Part shown: positions 1-7,665 of the stretch, in pieces
How positions within the stretch are numbered: the first letter of the stretch is position 1
How the letters are laid out: every line of letters starts with the position of its first letter
NCBI RefSeq assembly: GCF_900108115.1
Contig: NZ_FTPU01000008.1
Location: 47,289-111,288, forward strand
Length of the DNA stretch: 64,000 bases
Direction of reading: 5' to 3'
Source of the DNA: Epilithonimonas bovis DSM 19482
GTDB taxonomy: Bacteria; Bacteroidota; Bacteroidia; Flavobacteriales; Weeksellaceae
Made by a program: the position numbers and the translations under genes
Notes under the pieces: generated by a model
What the model was told of the DNA's origin: nothing
Seen by the model: the letters and a program-made list of their open reading frames with translations, nothing else
Databases searched by the model: none

Positions 1-1
1 C

Positions 2-679
2 GTGCAAACCAATGCGCTTAACAATGTAAGCTTGCACATCAAAGAAGGCGAATTTGTTGCGATAATGGGACCGTCAGGTTGTGGAAAATCGACTTTTCTT
101 AATATTCTTGGACTTTTGGATAGCGCTTCTTCCGGTTCTTATCAGTTTGAATCCGTAGAAACCATCGGAACTTCTGAGAAGAAAAAATCGGACATCAGAA
201 AGAAAAATATAGGTTTTATTTTTCAGAATTTTAATCTGATCGATGAGTTGACGGTTTATGAAAATATAGAATTGCCTTTGATTTATAATGGGATTTCTTC
301 CTCAGAAAGGAAAAAACGAGTGGAGGAAATTATGGATAAAATCAACATCGCACACAGAGCAAAACATTATCCACAGCAACTTTCCGGCGGTCAACAGCAG
401 AGAGCGGCCGTTGCAAGGGCATTGGTGACAAGACCAAAATTGATTCTTGCCGATGAGCCAACTGGAAATCTCGACAGCTCCAACGGAAACGAGGTGATGA
501 ACCTTCTCGCAGAACTTCACAGAGAAGGTTCTACAATTGCAATGGTAACGCACTCTTCCTATGATGCGGGCTACGCTTCCAAGATCGTGAATATGAAAGA
601 TGGCGAGATTTTCAGCGAAGAACATTCTTCCCAAAGAAAAGATGTCTTCGAAAAAGCAGATGCCAAGAACTTCGAATAA
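2..679 (+). CDS. ABC transporter ATP-binding protein, MacB/LolD type (5' end outside window)
   Basis: This is the ATPase that powers the MacB/FtsX-type permeases that follow. The visible part has Walker A GPSGCGKS at residues 23-30, the signature LSGGQQQR and Walker B LILADEP followed by TGNLDS, the pattern of the LolD/MacB subfamily. Only about seven residues precede the first conserved strand, whereas family members usually have some 20 more, so the GTG at position 2 is probably internal and the true start lies upstream of the window. It is followed after 115 bp by the first permease on the same strand, which supports one operon. The subfamily is clear; the substrate is not. Confidence 0.9.
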   Translation: MQTNALNNVSLHIKEGEFVAIMGPSGCGKSTFLNILGLLDSASSGSYQFESVETIGTSEKKKSDIRKKNIGFIFQNFNLIDELTVYENIELPLIYNGISSSERKKRVEEIMDKINIAHRAKHYPQQLSGGQQQRAAVARALVTRPKLILADEPTGNLDSSNGNEVMNLLAELHREGSTIAMVTHSSYDAGYASKIVNMKDGEIFSEEHSSQRKDVFEKADAKNFE

Positions 680-689
680 TTGTTAAATA

Positions 690-790
690 AAGGAAGCTGG
701 ACGATGGAAGCTGGATGTTTACACTGCCGGATTTCTTCCATCTTCCCGCAACCGACTTCCAAGATTATCATTTATCACTTATCAACTATC
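690..790. repeat. Imperfect hairpin repeat of the GGAAGCTGGA type
   Basis: The spacer between the ATPase and the first permease holds GGAAGCTGGA twice (near 690-715) and, about 25 bases later, CTTCCATCTTCC and CGACTTCC, which pair with it imperfectly. Related blocks lie at 5710-5815 and 15525-15620. It looks like a dispersed intergenic repeat; I know no function for it. Confidence 0.5.
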
Positions 791-794
791 AATT

Positions 795-3206
795 ATGTTA
801 AACAACTGGCTCAAAATTGCCTTCATTAATTATAAAAAGAACTGGCTTTCCACCATCATCAATTTGTTTGGATTGACCATTGGTTTGACCGGATTTATGC
901 TCATCTTGATGCATTGGAATGACGAAGAATCCTTCGAAAAATGGAACCCGAAAAAGGACAATATTTTTTATTTTCAAACGTATAATAAAAAAGATAATGT
1001 TTACGGAGCCGCTATTTCTATTCCTTATGCAGAGAATGCTTTGAAACGTATTTCGGAAGTGCAGGATTATGTCCTGATGATGAACGATGGGAGTGCTTAC
1101 AAAATGACAACCAAAATCAAAACAGCTTATCAACAAGGCGGACTGAGTGCTTCGGATAGTTTTTTCAATTTGTTTCCATTCAAATTGGTAGCAGGAAGTT
1201 ATAAAGATGTTCTTAAAAATGATAACAATATTGCTATTTCTACCACTACAGCAAAAAATCTTTTCGGAAAAACGGCTGTTGTCGGCGAAATTATTAAAAT
1301 TAACACAACCAACTTTATCATAACAGCAGTTTACGAATTACCGGAAGGAAATAGTCAGGTAAAACCGGAGTTTGTTTTCAAACCGGTAGACCAAATCAAA
1401 AATGATAAGGAACAATGGGGAAATTTCAATTATGCAGGTTTTTTCCTGTTGAAAAAAGGCGCAGACCCAAGAAGCTTTGAAAAAAAATTTCTCGATATTA
1501 TTATGATGCGTGCTAAAGAAAATTCCAAAGAGGGCGGAATGACACCACAACGATACATCGATACTTATGGACCCAATGATACATTGCTTACGCCTTTAGA
1601 TAAAATTAAACTGCACGCAGAATCTACTTGGTTTGGAAAACCGGATTTCAAATCAATCATTATTTTGTTCACACTTTCTGTTTTGATTGTGATTTTGTCA
1701 GCCATTAATTTCATTAATCTGAAAACCGCTCAAGCTTCCCAGCGTGCGAAGGAAATTGGTGTGAGAAAGGCAATCGGAAGTACAAAATCGAGTTTGGTTC
1801 TTCAGTTTTTAATGGAAACTTTTCTGATTTGTGTCGCGGCGTATTTGCTTTCATTGGCATTGACGGAGCTTCTTTTACCAAGCTTCAACAAGTTTTATGA
1901 CAAAGAAATCGTGATGAATGACTGGCGTATTTACTATTATTCATTTGCTATGGTTTTGGCGGTTACGTTGATTTCGGGATTGATTCCGGCAACTTATCTC
2001 GCCAACTTCAAAGCTATCGAAACTTTGAAAGGAAATTTCGCCAGAAGTAAACACGGGATTTGGTTAAGAAACGGAATTTTGACTTTACAACTCATCATTT
2101 CATCTTTCTTCATCATTGGAGGTTTGATTGTCAATAATCAGGTGAAATATATGATGGACAAAGATCTTGGTTATAGTGGAAAGCAAGTTTTGTTGATTAA
2201 TTTCAGTGAGAATAATGCAAAACCTTGGTTGAAGTACGAACGCATCAAAAACGAGATAAAAAAAATAGAAGGTGTTGCCGATGTTTCTTATGGCGAAGCG
2301 GCTCCTGGAAGCAATAGATACAGTAATTCTAATATGGATTATATGGACAAAAGTATCTTCGCTCAGCACGGTTCTATGGATTACAACTACCTCCAGTTTA
2401 TGGATGTCAAACTGAAAAAAGGACGCTGGCTAAACCCAAATCTCGCTTCTGATACTATCGCTAATGTTTTGGTTAATGAGGCTTTTGTTAAAAAATTTGG
2501 ATGGACAGATGACCAAGCTTTTAAAAATGAAGTTCGTCCTGGATTTGACAATAAACCTTACCATATTGTGGGAATTGTAAAGGATTTCAATGTTTTCAAT
2601 CCTCGTATAGATGTGGACCCAATCATATTTTTCCATTACAGAGAAACAGAATGGAAGCGATACAATGTTTATAATATCCAGTTGAAATTAAAAGCAGATG
2701 ATATTGACGGGACTCTGAAAAGAATCAAAACCTATTGGCAGAATAATGTAGAACCGGGTTATCCTTTTGATTCTTATTTTATAGATAAAAAATTCGCTGA
2801 AAGTTTTGTGAAATATCAGAAACAACAAACTCTTTTCACAATCTTGAATGCAATGGTTTTAATGGTAGCATTACTTGGATTATTCGCTTTATCATCATTG
2901 ATGATTGAGCAGAAACTGAAAGAAGTCGCCATCAGAAAAACTTTAGGCGCATCAGACGGAACTTTGATTGTTGGATTAACGAAACAATTCCTTTGGATTA
3001 CATTGATTGCTGTTTTAATCAGCATCCCCATCGGTTATTACTTGATGAATGAATGGCTGAAAGATTTTGCTTACCGAATTGATATGCCGATTTGGCCTTA
3101 CGTTTTGAGTTTGATTTTATTATTGATTTTGACATTCGCTGTTGTGAGTATTAAAGCTTATCAAGCAACAAAAGTGAATCTTGTGAAATACTTAAAATAC
3201 GAGTAA
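795..3206 (+). CDS. ABC transporter permease, MacB/FtsX type (first of two paralogues)
   Basis: This inner-membrane permease of the type VII ABC (MacB-like) class has 803 residues. A membrane segment near residues 18-40 is followed by a periplasmic MacB-type domain to about 285. Then come three FtsX segments and a fourth near 430, a second periplasmic domain to about 680, and three closing segments, making eight in all. The hallmark LKTAQASQRAKEIGVRKAIG lies after the second membrane segment, and a second FtsX core carries LKEVAIRKTLGAS. Such proteins do not form a pore for solute; they transmit ATPase movement to periplasmic partners (family knowledge). The start ATG at 795 gives a normal N-terminus, LNNWLKIAFINYKKNW, nearly the same as in the next gene. 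Confidence 0.9.
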   Translation: MLNNWLKIAFINYKKNWLSTIINLFGLTIGLTGFMLILMHWNDEESFEKWNPKKDNIFYFQTYNKKDNVYGAAISIPYAENALKRISEVQDYVLMMNDGSAYKMTTKIKTAYQQGGLSASDSFFNLFPFKLVAGSYKDVLKNDNNIAISTTTAKNLFGKTAVVGEIIKINTTNFIITAVYELPEGNSQVKPEFVFKPVDQIKNDKEQWGNFNYAGFFLLKKGADPRSFEKKFLDIIMMRAKENSKEGGMTPQRYIDTYGPNDTLLTPLDKIKLHAESTWFGKPDFKSIIILFTLSVLIVILSAINFINLKTAQASQRAKEIGVRKAIGSTKSSLVLQFLMETFLICVAAYLLSLALTELLLPSFNKFYDKEIVMNDWRIYYYSFAMVLAVTLISGLIPATYLANFKAIETLKGNFARSKHGIWLRNGILTLQLIISSFFIIGGLIVNNQVKYMMDKDLGYSGKQVLLINFSENNAKPWLKYERIKNEIKKIEGVADVSYGEAAPGSNRYSNSNMDYMDKSIFAQHGSMDYNYLQFMDVKLKKGRWLNPNLASDTIANVLVNEAFVKKFGWTDDQAFKNEVRPGFDNKPYHIVGIVKDFNVFNPRIDVDPIIFFHYRETEWKRYNVYNIQLKLKADDIDGTLKRIKTYWQNNVEPGYPFDSYFIDKKFAESFVKYQKQQTLFTILNAMVLMVALLGLFALSSLMIEQKLKEVAIRKTLGASDGTLIVGLTKQFLWITLIAVLISIPIGYYLMNEWLKDFAYRIDMPIWPYVLSLILLLILTFAVVSIKAYQATKVNLVKYLKYE

Positions 3207-3214
3207 TCAATTAT

Positions 3215-3269
3215 TAATGGTTAATTATCAATGATTAGCTAACCATTTACAACTAATAATTAACCATTA
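3215..3269 (+). promoter_or_regulatory. Perfect 14-bp inverted repeat ending on the start codon of the second permease
   Basis: TAATGGTTAATTAT at 3215-3228 is the exact reverse complement of ATAATTAACCATTA at 3256-3269, with 27 bases between. The right arm ends on the first base of the ATG at 3269, so in the mRNA this stem would cover the ribosome-binding region of the second permease. Whether it lowers translation is inference. Confidence 0.45.
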
Positions 3270-5710
3270 TGATAAAGAATTGGCTCAAAATAGCATTCAT
3301 CAATTACCGAAAAAATTGGCTTTCCACAATCATCAATATTTTGGGATTAAGTGTTGGTCTGTGTGTTTTCCTGTTGATATTTATTCATTGGCAAGATGAG
3401 AAATCTTACGAACAATGGATTCCGAATAAGGAAAATATCTATCTTGTAGAGACAAAGAATGCCTCATTTGGATTTATGCTTACATCCAGCTATCCGCAAT
3501 TGTCAGTTTCTACAGAAAAGTTTTCCGAAATCGAAAGTTTTGCGGTCAATAATACCTGGAATGATTATAAGATCAGGTTAATGTTTGGTAATAATTCTGT
3601 TTTTACGAGCAATGCAAGAGTTTCGGATAATTTTTTTGAGTTTTTCCCTTTTGAGAAAATCGCAGGAGATTTTAAGAATGCAGTCAATGGGGATGGTAAA
3701 ATTGCTATCTCAGAAGAAACAGCAAAAACGCTTTTTGGAGACGATTATAAAAATTGTATCGGAAAAGAATTGAAATTGGACGATTCTCAAAACAAATCCT
3801 ATTTCGTGACCGCTGTTTATAAGTTACCTGTAACAAATACCGCTTTTAGACCCGGTTTCGTGATGAAGCATCCTAATTTTTTGAAAGAAAATGATCAGGA
3901 TAAACAATGGATGAATTATAGCTATGTCGGTTATTATAAAATAAAGCCAGGCACAGATATCCATAATCTTGAGAGAAAATTGTCGGACTTGCTCTGGGAA
4001 AACGAAAAAATTGCGATGAAACAATGGGGAGAGACTATTGATGAAAAAAATAAATCTCAGGTTTTTCTTACGCCAATGGGTAAAATGAAATTAGATGCAA
4101 AAAGCGAAGGTGTAGAAAAAGGCGATAAAAAATCGATCATGATTTTACTAAGTTTATCTGTATTGATTTTGTTGCTGTCAGGAATCAATCTGATTAATCT
4201 TAAAACGGCTCAGGCATCGCAACGGGCAAAAGAAGTTGGCGTAAGAAAGGTGATTGGAAGCACAAAATTAAAACTGGTTTTACAGTTTTTGCTGGAAACT
4301 TTTATGATTTGTTTTGTGGCCTACATTGTAGCTTTCGCAATGGTTGAGCTCCTGCTTCCATCTTATAACAAATTCCTTGGTAAAGATATCAAACTCAATA
4401 ACGCCAGTCTTTTCATTTATACAGGATTGTTACTTGTTATTTTTTCATTGATTTCCGGCTTGATTCCGGCACTTTATCTCTCGAATTTCAAACCCATTAA
4501 TACGCTGAAAGGTAATTTTGCGAGAAGTAAAAATGGTGTGTGGTTAAGGAATTCTATTTTGACTTTGCAACTGATTATCTCATCATTTTTCATCATTTGC
4601 TCATTAATTATTCATAGTCAGGTCAAATATATGATGAACAAGGATTTGGGTTTCAAGGGTGATCAGGTGGTAAGAATTCAATTCAAAAAAACAGATTGGC
4701 AAAACGATTACAATTCAAAAAAATACCTTCGGTTAAAAAATGAAGTCTCCAAAATTACCGGCGTAGAAGATATTACCAGTTCTGTATTCAAAATTGGCGA
4801 CGGCCTTATGAACGCTTCATCAGTGAAAAACGCTGCTGATACAACAAAAAATATCAATTCAGTTGGTGTTGGCGGTGTAGATTATAATTTTTTCAAATTT
4901 TATAAAATGAAATTTGTTGCCGGCAGAGATCTAGATTTGAAACATGCTTCTGACACAATTTCCGGAACCATTGCCAATGAAACATTTGTAAAAAAGATGG
5001 GTTGGAATCCTCAGCAGGCTTTAGGAAAAGAAGTTTTGCCGGGATGGGAACAAAAAAACAGAAAGTACAAGATCCTGGGTGTTGTCAAAGATTTCTATAT
5101 CACAGGTGTTGATAAACCTGTAGACCCAATCCTAATGTTCAACTATGACAGAAACTGGGTGAAAAATAATATGGGAAACCTACAGATAAAAATCTCAGGC
5201 AATGATATCAACGGAACTCTGGAACGTATCAAAGAATTTTGGATGACAAAAGCAGAACCGGGTTATCCTTATGATTTTGAATTTATAGATAAACAGTTCG
5301 CAAAAACATACCAAAAATTCCAGAAACAGCAGACATTGTTCACAACTTTAAATATCGTGGTTTTGGTCATTGCATTGTTAGGGTTATTCGCTTTGTCATC
5401 ATTATTAATTGAACAAAAACTAAAAGACGTTGCCATCAAAAAAACTTTAGGCGCAGATGAAAAAACCATAGTATGGGATTTGACCAAGAGATTTTTACTG
5501 ATTTGTGTAATTGCCGTTTTCATCAGTATCCCGTTCGGTTATTATGCAATGAACGAATGGCTCAAAGATTTCGCTTACAGGATCGATATGCCGGTTTGGC
5601 CTTACGTTTTGAGTTTGTTTTTGTTATTGATTTTAACCTTCGTTGTCGTGAGTTTCAAAGCTTATCGCGCCACCAAAATCAATCTTGTGAAATATTTGAA
5701 ATATGAGTAA
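3269..5710 (+). CDS. ABC transporter permease, MacB/FtsX type (second paralogue)
   Basis: The 813-residue protein has the same architecture and many identical blocks as the preceding 803-residue permease: the NWLKIAFINYRKNWLSTIIN start, the LKTAQASQRAKEVGVRKVIG motif, the second FtsX core LKDVAIKKTLGA and the closing INLVKYLKYE. The two periplasmic domains are the most divergent parts. It lies 62 bp downstream of its paralogue. The pair probably arose by tandem duplication and may form a heterodimer on one ATPase dimer (inference). Eight membrane segments are predicted. The substrate is unknown; antimicrobial or lipoprotein-type export are both possible in this class. Confidence 0.9.
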   Translation: MIKNWLKIAFINYRKNWLSTIINILGLSVGLCVFLLIFIHWQDEKSYEQWIPNKENIYLVETKNASFGFMLTSSYPQLSVSTEKFSEIESFAVNNTWNDYKIRLMFGNNSVFTSNARVSDNFFEFFPFEKIAGDFKNAVNGDGKIAISEETAKTLFGDDYKNCIGKELKLDDSQNKSYFVTAVYKLPVTNTAFRPGFVMKHPNFLKENDQDKQWMNYSYVGYYKIKPGTDIHNLERKLSDLLWENEKIAMKQWGETIDEKNKSQVFLTPMGKMKLDAKSEGVEKGDKKSIMILLSLSVLILLLSGINLINLKTAQASQRAKEVGVRKVIGSTKLKLVLQFLLETFMICFVAYIVAFAMVELLLPSYNKFLGKDIKLNNASLFIYTGLLLVIFSLISGLIPALYLSNFKPINTLKGNFARSKNGVWLRNSILTLQLIISSFFIICSLIIHSQVKYMMNKDLGFKGDQVVRIQFKKTDWQNDYNSKKYLRLKNEVSKITGVEDITSSVFKIGDGLMNASSVKNAADTTKNINSVGVGGVDYNFFKFYKMKFVAGRDLDLKHASDTISGTIANETFVKKMGWNPQQALGKEVLPGWEQKNRKYKILGVVKDFYITGVDKPVDPILMFNYDRNWVKNNMGNLQIKISGNDINGTLERIKEFWMTKAEPGYPYDFEFIDKQFAKTYQKFQKQQTLFTTLNIVVLVIALLGLFALSSLLIEQKLKDVAIKKTLGADEKTIVWDLTKRFLLICVIAVFISIPFGYYAMNEWLKDFAYRIDMPVWPYVLSLFLLLILTFVVVSFKAYRATKINLVKYLKYE

Positions 5711-5815
5711 GCTGGGAGCTGGGTGAAGGAAGCTGGAAGGTTTGCAATTCGGAAATTATTTAAAATATAATATTAAAATCTTCCAACTTCCCACATCCAT
5801 CATCCAAACAAAATT
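5710..5815. repeat. Imperfect hairpin repeat, GGAAGCTGGAAG / CTTCCAACTTCC
   Basis: GGAAGCTGGAAG just after the second permease pairs in 11 of 12 positions with CTTCCAACTTCC some 45 bases downstream. This is the second copy of the dispersed intergenic hairpin family seen near 690 and 15525. It reads through in the frame of the next gene, so the first available ATG (5742) is misleading as a start. Confidence 0.5.
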
Positions 5816-5822
5816 CAAAAAA

Positions 5823-7109
5823 ATGAAAAACCTCTTTTTTATATTATTCATCAATCTTCTCCCGGCTCAGCAAAGTTGGACACTCAAAGATTGTCTGGAT
5901 TATGCTTCCGCCAATCATCCGCTAATTAAACAATCTGCAGTTAATATTCAGAAAAACGACAGGCAGATTTCTGCGTCCAAAGGCATGTTGCTGCCATTAG
6001 TAGACGCTGGTGTGAGCCACAATTACGGATTTGGGTCGTCTATCAATCAAAATACCAATCAGCGGGAAGCGATTAACACGCAATACGACCAGATTTATGC
6101 ACAGGCCAACTGGGAACTGATGAACTGGAAAAATTATCTTAATATTTCTTTGTCCAAAATCAATAAAGAAAGTTCGACTTACAAGATGAAGCAGGCTCAA
6201 AATGAGGTGAAACTGAATGTCATCCAGATGTTTTTCACTTATCAGAATGCCAAAAGTTGGTTAGATGTCCTGGAAACGCAGCTTTCTGGAATCGAAGACC
6301 AAATCAAACGCACTGAGAAAGAAGTAGAAATCGGGAATCGTCCGAAAAGTGATATCTATGACATCAAAGCCAATCTTGGGACGATGCAGGAACAATGGGT
6401 TTCGGCAAAAAATTCACGAGACCTTTCCAAAATCAACCTTCTTAATGCACTGGCGATTACAAAAGATACTTTGGATTTTACAATGACCGAGGAAAATTTG
6501 GGGAGCTCAAATTTCAATGATGCTAATTTCATCCAAAATCTTTTGGAGAAAAATCCCGCTTATCAAACGACTTTGGCAGAAATCAAAGCCAGGCAAAAAT
6601 CTGTGGAGGTGGCAAAATCCGGCTATTTGCCCACGCTTAATGGCGCTTACACCTGGTCCAGTTTTTATAATAAAATTATAGGCGAGCCGGCGACTGCTTT
6701 TTCAGAGCAAATCAAGGCGAACAAAAACCAACAATTATCTTTCGGGCTCAATATCCCCGTTTTTAACAAATTGCAGGTTAAAAATAATGTGGAGCTGGCC
6801 AGGCTGGATGTCATTAATTCCAACTACGACAAAGATATTGTCATTAATAATCTGACGCAAAGCATCCAATCGATAAAAGCGCAGTTCCAGAACGCGGAAG
6901 AGAAATACAATCTTCTGCAGGCTAATTTTGAAAACCAAAAACTGTCATTCCAAAAATCAGAAGAAAAATACAAAGAAGGGTTAATGGACGCTTATACCTT
7001 TTTTGTCGTTAGAAATGGTTGGTTACAAGCAAATTATAACCTAATCAACAGCAAAAATGACCTTATCCAACAAACCGAATTACTCAAAGTATTTGAGGCC
7101 GGGCTTTAA
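5823..7109 (+). CDS. TolC family outer-membrane efflux protein
   Basis: This is the outer-membrane channel component expected for the ABC exporter encoded just upstream. From the ATG at 5823 it is 428 residues, with a short signal peptide (MKNLFFILFINLLPAQ, cleaved before QSW). Two long helical repeats typical of the outer membrane efflux protein fold follow; each contains the linker-type sequence before a beta-barrel hairpin (GVSHNYGFGSS near residue 60; YLPTLNGAYTW near 265). An in-frame ATG at 5742 lies inside a hairpin repeat and would put 27 non-signal residues in front, so 5823 is preferred. No periplasmic adaptor (HlyD/MacA) is visible; it may lie upstream of the window. A terminator follows at 7137. 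Confidence 0.88.
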   Translation: MKNLFFILFINLLPAQQSWTLKDCLDYASANHPLIKQSAVNIQKNDRQISASKGMLLPLVDAGVSHNYGFGSSINQNTNQREAINTQYDQIYAQANWELMNWKNYLNISLSKINKESSTYKMKQAQNEVKLNVIQMFFTYQNAKSWLDVLETQLSGIEDQIKRTEKEVEIGNRPKSDIYDIKANLGTMQEQWVSAKNSRDLSKINLLNALAITKDTLDFTMTEENLGSSNFNDANFIQNLLEKNPAYQTTLAEIKARQKSVEVAKSGYLPTLNGAYTWSSFYNKIIGEPATAFSEQIKANKNQQLSFGLNIPVFNKLQVKNNVELARLDVINSNYDKDIVINNLTQSIQSIKAQFQNAEEKYNLLQANFENQKLSFQKSEEKYKEGLMDAYTFFVVRNGWLQANYNLINSKNDLIQQTELLKVFEAGL

Positions 7110-7136
7110 CATTCATTCAATATTATAGTTTCTCAG

Positions 7137-7171
7137 ATCCCTCCGGCGTATAGTATTCGGGGGGATTTTTT
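7137..7171 (+). terminator. Intrinsic terminator of the ABC export operon
   Basis: ATCCCTCC at 7137-7144 pairs with GGGGGGAT at 7159-7166 (one G-U pair), followed by a run of six T. It lies 27 bases after the tolC-like stop codon. Confidence 0.75.
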
Positions 7172-7189
7172 GTTAGAAGTATTTTTTAT

Positions 7190-7281
7190 TTGGGCGCCTT
7201 TATCCGTCCTCCACTCCCGCTGTCATTGCGAACGAAGTGAAGCAATCTGTAGAACTTTTTTGCAATCGCAATGACGAGCTC
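7190..7281. repeat. Dispersed intergenic repeat with GTCATTGCGA ends
   Basis: GTCATTGCGA at 7222-7231 and its exact reverse complement TCGCAATGAC at 7266-7275 bound a 34-base centre. Before it stands a GGGCGCCTTTATCCG block. From memory, this combination recurs between genes in Chryseobacterium-like genomes, and GTCATTGCGA-type palindromes occur in other bacteria too. It is probably a non-autonomous element or fossil; no coding capacity is seen. Confidence 0.6.
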
Positions 7282-7337
7282 CGTTCAGGCCGGGGCGCAG
7301 CTTCAGTACAAAACACGATTTGTAATAGAACAAGGCT

Positions 7338-7410
7338 TTGTCATTCCTTAGGAAACCTAACCGAGCGGTGGCGAAGTCAGTCTAAGCTGTAGCTTCCTAT
7401 GTAATGACAA
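7338..7410. repeat. Second imperfect inverted repeat in the 7.1-7.7 kb gap
   Basis: TTGTCATTCCTTAGGAA at 7338-7354 pairs with TTCCTATGTAATGACAA at 7394-7410 in 15 of 17 positions. Both this and the 7222-7275 element have GTCATT at the ends, so they look like relatives. The rest of the 556-bp gap up to topB holds CTTTGCG-type simple repeats (7430-7510) and no gene. Confidence 0.55.
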
Positions 7411-7665
7411 CATAATTTTTCTGATTTTGTTTCTCTTTGCGGACTTTTACGCCTTTGCGCATCTTAAAAATATTTTCAATACAGATAAAAAAATCTTTGC
7501 GTTCTTTGCGTTTAAAATAGAATTCTCAATTAACTTATTTTCGAAAAAACAACTTTTCTGATTTTAAATTTTTACGCAACTTTGCTTCCCTTTCAATAGG
7601 AAAAATTTTAAACTACAGATGAAACGTCAAGGCGTTCCATCTGATCCTGAAGAAAATTATCACAG

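Noticed and set aside
302..634. 110-codon frame on the minus strand opposite the ABC ATPase
   Set aside because: Lies wholly inside a gene with all ABC motifs; the translated sequence has no domain character.
5742..5822. Earlier ATG for the TolC-like protein
   Set aside because: The extra 27 residues come from an intergenic hairpin repeat and would bury the signal peptide.
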